Source: Sphingobium nicotianae (GTDB lineage: Bacteria; Pseudomonadota; Alphaproteobacteria; Sphingomonadales; Sphingomonadaceae). From it: 64,000 nt of DNA. The stretch lies in contig NZ_JAHGAW010000010.1 of assembly GCF_018603885.1 (NCBI RefSeq), positions 1 to 64,000 on the forward strand. Direction: 5' to 3'. A model generated the notes under the pieces. The model saw only the letters and a list, made by a program, of their open reading frames with translations, had not been told where the DNA came from and searched no databases. The number at the start of each line of letters is the position of its first letter. The stretch's first letter is position 1. Positions 9,110 through 16,224 of the stretch are shown here, piece by piece. A program made the position numbers and the translations under genes.

Positions 9110-10159
9110 TCAGGCTCGCACGGCGATCCCCAGGAGGTCGGCCGCGTTGAGGCCCAGGATCTTCGCCCTGGCGGCCTCTTCCAGCCGCGCGTGGAAGCCG
9201 ACGGGATCGGGCTCCGACATGTCGAACGGATAATCGGTGCCGAGGCAGAGCCGGTCCGCGCCATGGGTCCGCACGAGGCTGTCGAGCTCCTCCCGGTCGA
9301 ACACCAATGTGTCCAGCCAGAGCTTGCGCAAATAGCTGGACGGCGGATGCGCGCAGTGCTCGGAGCAATCGGCGCGGGCGCGCCAGCCATGATCCATGCG
9401 GCCCCAATAGCCAGGGATATAGCCGCCGCCATGGGCGACGCAGATCTTCAGGCCCGGATAGCGATCCAGCACGCCGCCGAAGATCAGATGCCCGACGGCG
9501 AGCGTGGATTCGAGCGGATTGCCGATGAGATTGTTGAAATAATAGTCGCTCATCCGCTGCGCATGGGTGAAGCCGAGCGGATGGATGAAGAGCAGGATGC
9601 CGAGTTCCTCGGCCGCCGCGAAGAAGGGGCGAAACTCCTCGGCGTGGAAATCCTTGCCGTTGACGTTCGAGCTGATCTCGATGCCGCGCAGGTCCAGCTC
9701 GCGCACGCAGCGGGTCATCTCGGCGACGGCCATCCCGACATTCTGGAGCGGCACGGTGCCCATGCCGACGAACCGGTCCGGATGCTGCGCCACCGCCGCA
9801 GCCATCCCGTCGTTGACGATGCGCGCGGCGTCGCGCCCCACCTCGGCATCGGCAAAGTAGAAATATTGGCCCGGGCTCGGCGAGAGTGCCTGCACGTCGA
9901 TGCCGAGCCGGTCCATATCCTCAAGGCGCTGGTCGAGTGTGTTGAGCGTGCGTCCCATCGTGGCGAACTGGGCGCGGTTGACCTCGGTCGACTTCGCGCT
10001 GGTGAAATCGTTGATGCCGGGCGGTGGCCCCGGATGCTTCACCTGCACGACCGCGTCGGCGGCGGGGATGCCGAGATGGCAATGGATGTCGACGACGAGA
10101 TGCTTGCCGCGCGCCTCGACCGGGATGGGCTTGCGATCGCCACAGGTGGTGATCGTCAT
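9110..10159 (-). CDS. ACMSD-type amidohydrolase (metal-dependent decarboxylase/hydrolase)
   Basis: The product has 349 residues from the ATG at 10159, which overlaps the stop of the upstream fumarylacetoacetase gene as ATGA. The longer upstream reading frame was rejected because it lies inside that gene. It is an amidohydrolase TIM barrel of the ACMSD family. His26-x-His28 (VDIHCHLG) provides the first metal ligands, later ligands sit in ILLFIHPLGF and CVAHGGGYIPGYWGR, and the terminal aspartate is in LCLGTDYPFDM. Members decarboxylate aromatic acids or cleaved-ring semialdehydes such as 2-amino-3-carboxymuconate semialdehyde. In this operon it could remove a carboxylate before or after ring cleavage. 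The particular substrate is not known. Confidence 0.88.
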   Translation of the reverse strand: MTITTCGDRKPIPVEARGKHLVVDIHCHLGIPAADAVVQVKHPGPPPGINDFTSAKSTEVNRAQFATMGRTLNTLDQRLEDMDRLGIDVQALSPSPGQYFYFADAEVGRDAARIVNDGMAAAVAQHPDRFVGMGTVPLQNVGMAVAEMTRCVRELDLRGIEISSNVNGKDFHAEEFRPFFAAAEELGILLFIHPLGFTHAQRMSDYYFNNLIGNPLESTLAVGHLIFGGVLDRYPGLKICVAHGGGYIPGYWGRMDHGWRARADCSEHCAHPPSSYLRKLWLDTLVFDREELDSLVRTHGADRLCLGTDYPFDMSEPDPVGFHARLEEAARAKILGLNAADLLGIAVRA

Positions 10160-11439
10160 GCCGCCGCCCCTGCGCGCGCGGGCGCGATGGTCCCGGCGCA
10201 CGCGCCGAAGCCGATGGGGACATAGCCATCGGCCTGCGCGCGGCCGCGCAAGGTGAGCGTGTCGCCATCCTCCAGCCACGTGCGGGTCGACCCATCCGGC
10301 AGGGTAATGGTGGCGCCGCCGCGGAAGGTGATCTCGGCGAGGCAGGCCTTTGCCTCATCCGCCGCGCCGGAGACGGTGCCAGTCGCGACGAGATCGCCGC
10401 GCTCCAGCGGCGCCCCGTTGGAGGCCTGATGCGCGACCATCTGCGCCAGCGTCCAGAACAGCTCGCTCAGGTTGGTGCGAACGATCCGCTGACCGGCAAG
10501 ATCGGCGGTGAGCTCGATGTCGATGCCGCCATGGCTGCGATCCACGGGATCGAGCAGGTAGCCGGGCACGTCCGGCTCGCCCTCGTCGCGTCCGCGAGCG
10601 GCGACGCGGAACGGCGCCAGCGCCTCCATCGTCACGATCCACGGACTGATCGTGGTGGCGAAGCTCTTGCCCAGATGGGGGCCGAGGATGGACTCGAAGA
10701 ACTGGATGCCGCGCGCCGACCAGTCGTTGACGAGGCAGCAGCCGAACAGCGCGCGCTCCGCGCCGGCCATGCCGATCGGCTGGCCAAGCGCATTGCCCGC
10801 GCGCAGCCACACGCCGAATTCGAGCTCGAAGTCCAGCATCGGCTCCGGCCCGAACCGGATGTCGCTGCTGCCCGGCGGCGCCGCGAACTGGCCGCTCGGG
10901 CGCACCACGGGCGTGCCGCTGACCATCACCGAGCTGGCGCGGCCATTATAAGCGACCGGCAGCGCCATCGCGGCGAGCGGCGCGGCGCCCTGGGCCATGC
11001 GCCTGATATGGTCGATAGAGGTGCAGAAATCGGTGAAGGCGGTCGGCTTGAGCGGCAGCAGCAGCTCCGCCGAGGCCATCGGCACGAGCAACGGCTCGAG
11101 CACCGCGCGATCTCCGCGCCCGCCCTCGCGCAGCAGCTCGGACAGCTCGGCGCGCAGGGCGCTGACGGCAGTCGGCGCGCAGGCGAGCAGCGGCCCCAGA
11201 TCCACTCCCGCTGCCGCCTGCGCAGCCTCGGCCGCTGCCCCACCCAGCAGGCCGGTCTCCAGCAAGGCCGCCAGATCGACGATGCGGTCCCCGATCGCGA
11301 CGCCGCCGCGGACATGATCGCCGGTGCGGAACAGGCCGAAGGGCAGGTTCTGGATCGGAAAATCGGTGTCCGGCGCGTTGGCGCTCTCGACCCAGCTGCG
11401 GCGCGCCGGATCGTGGGTGGCGTTGATTTCAATGCTCAT
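10156..11439 (-). CDS. fahA: Fumarylacetoacetase
   Basis: This enzyme hydrolyses fumarylacetoacetate, or a close analogue, to fumarate and acetoacetate. At 427 residues it has the full length of the two-domain enzyme: an SH3-like N-terminal domain, then the FAH catalytic fold. Visible metal ligands are Asp137 (PTAFTDFCT), Glu205 and Glu207 (LDFELEFGVWL) and Asp239 (LVNDWSARGIQ). His144 corresponds to the catalytic histidine, and YNGRASSV is conserved. The usual SARDIQ is SARGIQ here. The start at 11439 overlaps the metallo-hydrolase stop by 11 bp. No homogentisate dioxygenase or maleylacetoacetate isomerase gene is present in the window, so a related cleaved-ring diketo acid is possible. Confidence 0.88.
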   Translation of the reverse strand: MSIEINATHDPARRSWVESANAPDTDFPIQNLPFGLFRTGDHVRGGVAIGDRIVDLAALLETGLLGGAAAEAAQAAAGVDLGPLLACAPTAVSALRAELSELLREGGRGDRAVLEPLLVPMASAELLLPLKPTAFTDFCTSIDHIRRMAQGAAPLAAMALPVAYNGRASSVMVSGTPVVRPSGQFAAPPGSSDIRFGPEPMLDFELEFGVWLRAGNALGQPIGMAGAERALFGCCLVNDWSARGIQFFESILGPHLGKSFATTISPWIVTMEALAPFRVAARGRDEGEPDVPGYLLDPVDRSHGGIDIELTADLAGQRIVRTNLSELFWTLAQMVAHQASNGAPLERGDLVATGTVSGAADEAKACLAEITFRGGATITLPDGSTRTWLEDGDTLTLRGRAQADGYVPIGFGACAGTIAPARAGAAA

Positions 11440-12418
11440 GGTCGCAAGCCTCTTGATGTGCGGCCAGTTCCTTGTGGTAGCGGCCCATGGCGCCGAACAG
11501 GTCGCGCTGCTGCTCGGGCGTGAACTGCGCACCCCACTGGCGGTAAAGGGAGAAGACATTGGCGACGATCCGCTCGGGATCGCTCCAGGTCCGATATTCC
11601 TGCATGTTGATGTCGCGCGCGGCCTCATCGAACCCCATGCCGGCATCGAAGCGCGCCCGCGCCTCGTCCCGGACATAGTCGAAATAGCCCTTCATGGCGG
11701 CGACGGCTGTCCTCTCGGTGATGGGCCCGTGGCCGGGCACGACCACCTGCGGATCGAGATCGATGATGTGCTGGCACGCGGCGATCCAGTTCTCGATCGG
11801 CCCGGCCCACATGATCGGATGCCCCTCGTTGAAGAGCAGATCGCCGGTGAACACCACCCGGTCCTCCGGCACCCAGACGATCGTGTCGGACTCGGTATGC
11901 GCCGGACCGAGATCGGTCAGCTCGATTTGCTTGTCGCCGACGGTGAGCGTCAGATGCCTCTCGAACGTACGGTTCGGCAGCGTGACTTCGTCGACGCCGG
12001 AAAAGTCGAACTTGCGGCCCATCGTCTCGTAGAGGAACGCGCCCGCGTCGCCCATGTTCCGGTAATTGTCGCGCAGCGCGGCCAGTGCCTTCGGGTTGAA
12101 CCCGGCCATCTCCTTCTTCGCCTCGACGGTGCTGATGATTTCCGCATCCGCCACCAGGCCGTTGCCGAAGAAATGGTCGGGATTGGCATGCGTGTTGACC
12201 AGGCGGTCGATCTTCGCCGCCTCCGGCACCCTGGCCTTGAACCGGTCCAGCATCTCGCGGGTGAGCGGCACGCTCATCAGCGTATCGACCAGCAGCGTCT
12301 CGCCGCCGCTCGCGATCAGCCCCGCATTGGACCAGCCCCAGGTGCCGTCGGGCTGGACATAGCCATAGAGGCCGTTGCCAATATCATGAATGCCCTGCGT
12401 GAACGGCCAGTTCGCCAT
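11429..12418 (-). CDS. Metallo-beta-lactamase-fold hydrolase (variant HxNxDH motif)
   Basis: The 329-residue protein lacks a clear signal peptide. The metallo-beta-lactamase fold is shown by THANPDHFFGNG, GPAHTESDTIVW, VVFTGDLLFNEGHP and VVPGHGPIT, which supply the expected His, Asp and His ligands. The canonical HxHxDH is HANPDH here, so the second histidine is asparagine. This variation is known in some branches of the fold. It is the first gene of the minus-strand operon, with a GGGAGAGG ribosome site at 12418 and a promoter plus inverted repeat upstream. It probably hydrolyses an ester, lactone or thioester intermediate, but its substrate is unknown. Confidence 0.85.
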   Translation of the reverse strand: MANWPFTQGIHDIGNGLYGYVQPDGTWGWSNAGLIASGGETLLVDTLMSVPLTREMLDRFKARVPEAAKIDRLVNTHANPDHFFGNGLVADAEIISTVEAKKEMAGFNPKALAALRDNYRNMGDAGAFLYETMGRKFDFSGVDEVTLPNRTFERHLTLTVGDKQIELTDLGPAHTESDTIVWVPEDRVVFTGDLLFNEGHPIMWAGPIENWIAACQHIIDLDPQVVVPGHGPITERTAVAAMKGYFDYVRDEARARFDAGMGFDEAARDINMQEYRTWSDPERIVANVFSLYRQWGAQFTPEQQRDLFGAMGRYHKELAAHQEACDHEH

Positions 12419-12439
12419 TTGCCTCTCCCTATGACCTCG

Positions 12440-12467
12440 ACCTTATCGATCCGCGCCGCCTGTGCAA
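12440..12467 (-). promoter_or_regulatory. Predicted sigma70-like promoter for the 7.8-12.4 kb operon
   Basis: On the minus strand, TTGCAC (12467-12462) and TAAGGT (12445-12440) are separated by 16 bp, 22 bp upstream of the metallo-hydrolase start. The -35 box overlaps the edge of the inverted repeat at 12466-12485, a position at which a regulator could act on transcription. Confidence 0.4.
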
Positions 12468-12485
12468 TTCCTATTTTCGGGAATT
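12466..12485. promoter_or_regulatory. Inverted repeat AATTCC-N8-GGAATT (candidate operator)
   Basis: Perfect 6-bp arms are separated by 8 bp in the divergent gap between the metallo-hydrolase operon and the TetR gene. The same ATTCC/GGAAT arms recur at 16171, 18713, 18758, 21333 and 21354, which suggests one regulator for the island. Either the IclR protein (20440) or the TetR protein (12534) could be that regulator. Confidence 0.55.
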
Positions 12486-12533
12486 TCCTCAGTCCGCTTG
12501 CCGAGCGGGGAAAAAAGCGGAATAGCGGGACGC

Positions 12534-13163
12534 ATGACGAGAATTTCGACGAGAAAACGCGGCCAGGGCCGGCCGGCGGACGCGGTGGGCAAGGACGCGG
12601 TGCTGAGCAAGGCCACCGAGCTGCTGCAGGAACTGCCCCCGGCGCGCGTGACGACCTCGCTGATCGCGCGCGAGGCCGGGGTCGATCCGGCGCTGATCCG
12701 CTATTATTTCGGCGACCGGGAAAAGCTGTTGCTCGAAGTGGTCAAGCAGCTGATCGCCGACGCGCCGACGGAGGAGGCGACGCTCGCCGATGCCGTGGCG
12801 CGGCTGGAGCGCACCATCCGCCACACCGCGCACTTCACCCGCTCGACCAAGCATGTCCACCGCCTGATGGTCGACGAGCTTGCGGACGCCAAGTCGGCCG
12901 AAGTGCGCAAGCTGCAGGGCGAGATGAACATGGGCGCGGTCGAGCGCCTTGCGCAGATGATGGCGCAGGACGGCGGCCAGGACCTGCGATCGGTCAATCC
13001 GCTGTTCCTTCACCTGGCGCTTGTCGGCCTGTTCGACTTCTTCGTCTCCGCGCAGCCGGTGGTGCGCAACCTCGTGCCGGAAGACACCGACATGGATGCC
13101 CTCGCCGTCCAGTTCGAGGATTTCGTCGTCGACCTGCTGCTCAACGGCCTGCGCAAGCGGTAG
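12534..13163 (+). CDS. TetR-family transcriptional regulator
   Basis: The protein has 210 residues from the ATG at 12534. An upstream in-frame ATG at 12462 was rejected because it lies inside the operator region. A basic N-terminus (MTRISTRKRGQGRP) leads into the TetR helix-turn-helix at about residues 36-60 (VTTSLIAREAGVDPALIRYYFGD). A helical ligand-binding domain follows. It is divergent from the metallo-hydrolase/fumarylacetoacetase operon and converges on the FAH-family gene at 13179. It most likely senses a pathway intermediate and represses one or both neighbouring units. Ligand is unknown. Confidence 0.9.
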   Translation: MTRISTRKRGQGRPADAVGKDAVLSKATELLQELPPARVTTSLIAREAGVDPALIRYYFGDREKLLLEVVKQLIADAPTEEATLADAVARLERTIRHTAHFTRSTKHVHRLMVDELADAKSAEVRKLQGEMNMGAVERLAQMMAQDGGQDLRSVNPLFLHLALVGLFDFFVSAQPVVRNLVPEDTDMDALAVQFEDFVVDLLLNGLRKR

Positions 13164-13178
13164 CGCGACCGGCACAAT

Positions 13179-14114
13179 TCAGCCTTCCGCGACGCAGGGA
13201 TTGCGCTGCGTGCCGAGGCCGGTGATCGAGCCTTCCATCCTATCGCCCGGCTGGAGGAACACGCCGAACGCCGATCCGTTGCCGTAAGGCGAACCGGTGC
13301 AGATGACGTCGCCGGGCGTGAGCTCCACCCGATCGGACAGATAGGCCAGCTGGCGCTCGATGCTGATCATCATGTCGCGCGTGGACTCGTCCTGATAGAC
13401 CTTGCCGTTGACCGCGAGGCGGATGGTCAGGTCATAAGGATCCGCCACGAACTGGCGGGGCACGATCATCGGGCCGAACGGCAGGAAGGTCGGGAAGCAT
13501 TTGCCCGATAGCCAGTCCGCCCCGATGGCGCTGTTGTCCCGGCGGAAGATATGCTCGCGGGCGGTGACGTCGTTCACCACGACGAAGCCCGCAACATGGT
13601 CCATCGCCTGCTCGGGCGTCACATGGCGGGCGCGCTTGCCGATCACCACGCCGAGCTCCAGCTCCCAGTCGGGCTTCTGCACGTTGCGCGGTAGCACGAC
13701 CTGGTCATTCGGCCCGACCACGCAGGACGGCAGCTTGATGAAGCAGTAAGGCAGCGCCGCATTGGCGCGCTCGTCCATCATCTTCTCGACGCGGGCCAGA
13801 CGCTCCTCGTCCGTCTCACCCTCGTCCGCGGCGGTGCGCATGGAGGGATCGCCCATGATGAGCCCGATCACATGCTTGCGGTAATTTGCGCCGGTGCAGA
13901 AAATCTGGCGCGGCACATACGGCGCGGCCAGCGCGCCCCCGTCGAGCGGGACGGCTCCTTCCCCGGCGGCGGCAATCGCCTCCAGCCGAGGCAGCGTCGC
14001 CTCCCAATCGTCGAGCAGGGCGAGCAGGTCGCCAGACCCCGCGACGGGGACCATCCTGTCGCCCGCCACCAGCACCGCGCCGCCATTCCGCAGCTTCGCC
14101 AGACCGAATGTCAT
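13179..14114 (-). CDS. Fumarylacetoacetate hydrolase-family protein
   Basis: The 311-residue protein is the single-domain FAH type, distinct from the two-domain enzyme at 10156. Metal ligands are Glu151 and Glu153 (PDWELELGVVIGK) and Asp182 (FVVVNDVTAREH). The family motif IFCTGANYRKHV precedes them, and TPGDVICTGSPYG follows. Members hydrolyse or decarboxylate acylpyruvates and 2-hydroxymuconate-type products of meta ring cleavage. It is the last gene of a tight unit with an FAD monooxygenase (18-bp gap) and an extradiol dioxygenase, which supports a role just after ring opening. The start at 14114 has a GGGAGAGAA ribosome site a few bases upstream. Confidence 0.9.
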   Translation of the reverse strand: MTFGLAKLRNGGAVLVAGDRMVPVAGSGDLLALLDDWEATLPRLEAIAAAGEGAVPLDGGALAAPYVPRQIFCTGANYRKHVIGLIMGDPSMRTAADEGETDEERLARVEKMMDERANAALPYCFIKLPSCVVGPNDQVVLPRNVQKPDWELELGVVIGKRARHVTPEQAMDHVAGFVVVNDVTAREHIFRRDNSAIGADWLSGKCFPTFLPFGPMIVPRQFVADPYDLTIRLAVNGKVYQDESTRDMMISIERQLAYLSDRVELTPGDVICTGSPYGNGSAFGVFLQPGDRMEGSITGLGTQRNPCVAEG

Positions 14115-14132
14115 CTTCCATTCTCTCCCGTA

Positions 14133-15248
14133 TCAGTAAGGCGCCTGGAGCTGCCCCATGGTGGCGCCCAGCATCGCGGGCCCTTTGTTGGAGAGATCGC
14201 CCGCAATCTCCATGTCACCGATCATCACGCTGTTCTCCACAACCAGGCGCGCCCGCTCGAACCGACGCTCCATGAAGGCATGCAATGCATCGGTGATCGC
14301 ATCGTGGCGCTTCACTTCCTCGGCGAGGACGAGTCCGTCCTCGGCCGCGATGCCGGCGCCGCTCGCCATGTGCGGCGTGGTGGCATGCGCCGCATCGCCG
14401 ATCAGCACCACGCGGCCAACATACCAGGGCTTGGGCAGCAGCAGCCATTCGAGCGGCCGATAGTTGATCTGCGCGGGATCGGTGATGCTCTCCCGCACCC
14501 CCGGCACGGCGCCGCCGAACGGGGCCATGAGGGCGCGGACGTGATCGACCATCTCCGCCTCGGCGAAGAACGGATTGTCCGGCACATGCTCCAGGATGAA
14601 CATGTACATCTGGTCAGCCGAGACGGGATTGATGCCGAGCTTGACCGGGCCGCCGAAATACATCTCCGCCCGGTCGACCTCGGGCGGGCGCGGCGCGACG
14701 ACGCGCCAGCAGCCCTGCCCCGTGAATCTCGGCCTTGGCGCATCGGGGAAGATCAGCCCGCGGATCTGGGAATAGATGCCGTCCGCGCCGACCACGAGAT
14801 CGTAACGGCCGGCGCTGCCGTCGTCGAAGGTCACGTCGACACCCTGCGCGTCCTGCGCGAGCGTCTCCACCTTGAGGCCGAGACGCACGTCGATGCCCTC
14901 CGCCCGCACCGTCGCGGAGAGGATATCGTGCAGCACGGGGCGCAAGATGCCGCCGCTCTGCTGGATCGGCGTGGGGTTTTCCGGGACGGGCGGCTCCATC
15001 ACCGTCTGCCCGGCGGCAGTCTTGCCGCGCATTCCGGCGCCGACATGCCCGCGCGCGCGGACCTGATCGAGGATGCCCAGCGCATCGAAGGCGCGCAGGG
15101 AGATGCCGGTGACGCTGATGCCGGCGCCATAGACCCGCCATTGCGGATCCGCGTCGATCAGCACCACATCGACGCCGATGCGCTTGAGCGAGATCGCCGC
15201 TGTCATGCCGCCGACGCCGCCGCCGACGACAAGCGCGCTGCGGATCAT
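14133..15248 (-). CDS. FAD-dependent aromatic monooxygenase (group A flavoprotein)
   Basis: The 371-residue protein shows all three group A fingerprints. GxGxxG is in ALVVGGGVGGMTAAISL, the DG motif in LVVGADGIYSQIRG, and the GD motif in VVLIGDAAHATTPHM. It would hydroxylate an aromatic ring using NAD(P)H and oxygen in the cytoplasm. The start at 15248 overlaps the dioxygenase stop as ATGA, so the two are translationally coupled. Gene order (extradiol dioxygenase, monooxygenase, FAH-type hydrolase) gives a self-contained hydroxylate, cleave and hydrolyse sequence. The residues do not identify the substrate; 3-hydroxybenzoate-, salicylate- or nicotinate-type rings are all possible. Confidence 0.9.
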   Translation of the reverse strand: MIRSALVVGGGVGGMTAAISLKRIGVDVVLIDADPQWRVYGAGISVTGISLRAFDALGILDQVRARGHVGAGMRGKTAAGQTVMEPPVPENPTPIQQSGGILRPVLHDILSATVRAEGIDVRLGLKVETLAQDAQGVDVTFDDGSAGRYDLVVGADGIYSQIRGLIFPDAPRPRFTGQGCWRVVAPRPPEVDRAEMYFGGPVKLGINPVSADQMYMFILEHVPDNPFFAEAEMVDHVRALMAPFGGAVPGVRESITDPAQINYRPLEWLLLPKPWYVGRVVLIGDAAHATTPHMASGAGIAAEDGLVLAEEVKRHDAITDALHAFMERRFERARLVVENSVMIGDMEIAGDLSNKGPAMLGATMGQLQAPY

Positions 15249-16153
15249 GCGGGCACCTGCCACAGACCCTTGTCGGGCGTCATCTCGGCATGGGGCACAT
15301 TGCCCGGAATGATGCGGCCGGTCCCCCATTGATCGGTAATGCCGGGGCTGAATTCATAGACGGTGGGTTGCCAGCTCGCCTCGTCCACCTCCTCCAGATC
15401 CGAGGTATATTCGACGGCGTTGCCGTTGGGCGTCAGATAATAAGTGAAGGTGTTGTTGCCCGCCGTGTGGCGGCCCGGCCCCCAGGACAGCGTCACGCCC
15501 TTCTCGTGCAGGCGCGCGAGGCCCCGCATCATCTCATCGACCGAGGCGACATCGAAGGCGACATGGTTAAGCGCCGGCGGTCCGGGCAGGATGGCGAGCC
15601 GGTGATGGGCCGGGTTGCAGCGCAGGAAGGCCATGAAACTGCCGATCCAGTCGGTCAGCCGGAAGCCCAGCACCGTCTCGTAGAAGGCGACGAGCTTGGC
15701 CGGATCGGGCGTGTGCAGCACGATATGGCTGAGGCCGGTCGGGATCGCCTCGCCCTTGGCGAGCACGCGGGGCGTGCGCCGTGTGGTGTCGCAGATCACT
15801 TCGATCGCGCGGCCATCCGGATCGAAGAAGCGAAAGGCGTAGCCTCCTGCCGGACCTTCCGCCTCACCGGGTTTCGAGATGATCTTGCACTGCGCTGCCT
15901 GCACCTGCGCGAACAGCGCATCGACCTCGGCGCGCGAGCCGGCCGAAAAGCCGATCAGGTCGGTCTTGCGCTCGTCGTCCTGGCGCAGGCGGATAACGAA
16001 GGGATACGGCGATCCCTCCGCCGCGAAATAGACCTTGCCATCCTGCTCACCCACTTCCGTGAGACCCCAGGTCTCGCCGAAGAACGCCCGCTCGGCCGCC
16101 AGATCTGGCACGGCCAGCGCGACATAATGAAGATCGTTGACCGACACCGACAT
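15245..16153 (-). CDS. Extradiol (VOC-fold) ring-cleavage dioxygenase
   Basis: This 302-residue protein has two vicinal-oxygen-chelate repeats, about residues 6-123 and 140-255. The C-terminal repeat keeps the iron triad of type I extradiol dioxygenases: His143 (LSHIVLHTPD), His197 (LNHVAFDVAS) and Glu248 (GNAVEYTSD). The N-terminal repeat has lost the triad, as usual. It would open a catechol-type ring at the meta position. The start is at 16153 with an AGGAATT ribosome site. It is coupled to the FAD monooxygenase and lies 71 bp downstream of a TBDR gene on the same strand, with an inverted repeat in that gap. Confidence 0.9.
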   Translation of the reverse strand: MSVSVNDLHYVALAVPDLAAERAFFGETWGLTEVGEQDGKVYFAAEGSPYPFVIRLRQDDERKTDLIGFSAGSRAEVDALFAQVQAAQCKIISKPGEAEGPAGGYAFRFFDPDGRAIEVICDTTRRTPRVLAKGEAIPTGLSHIVLHTPDPAKLVAFYETVLGFRLTDWIGSFMAFLRCNPAHHRLAILPGPPALNHVAFDVASVDEMMRGLARLHEKGVTLSWGPGRHTAGNNTFTYYLTPNGNAVEYTSDLEEVDEASWQPTVYEFSPGITDQWGTGRIIPGNVPHAEMTPDKGLWQVPA

Positions 16154-16170
16154 AATTCCTCCGACTCTAA

Positions 16171-16188
16171 ATTCCCGATACCGGGAAT
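16171..16188. promoter_or_regulatory. Inverted repeat ATTCC-N8-GGAAT (candidate operator)
   Basis: The palindrome is near-perfect: ATTCCCG and CGGGAAT arms around a short centre. It sits between the TBDR stop and the extradiol dioxygenase start, 18 bp upstream of the latter. Arm sequence and spacing match the sites at 12466, 18713 and 18758. Confidence 0.55.
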
Positions 16189-16224
16189 AATGGGGTTTGG
16201 ATGGTTTGGAAAGCGGATGCTGCG

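Noticed and set aside
8177..10225. 682-residue open frame on the plus strand
   Set aside because: It is antisense to the MFS, amidohydrolase and fumarylacetoacetase genes, has a low-complexity Arg/Asp/Gly composition, no ribosome site and no family motif.
13872..15332. 486-residue open frame on the plus strand
   Set aside because: Shadow of the FAH-family, monooxygenase and dioxygenase genes on the other strand.
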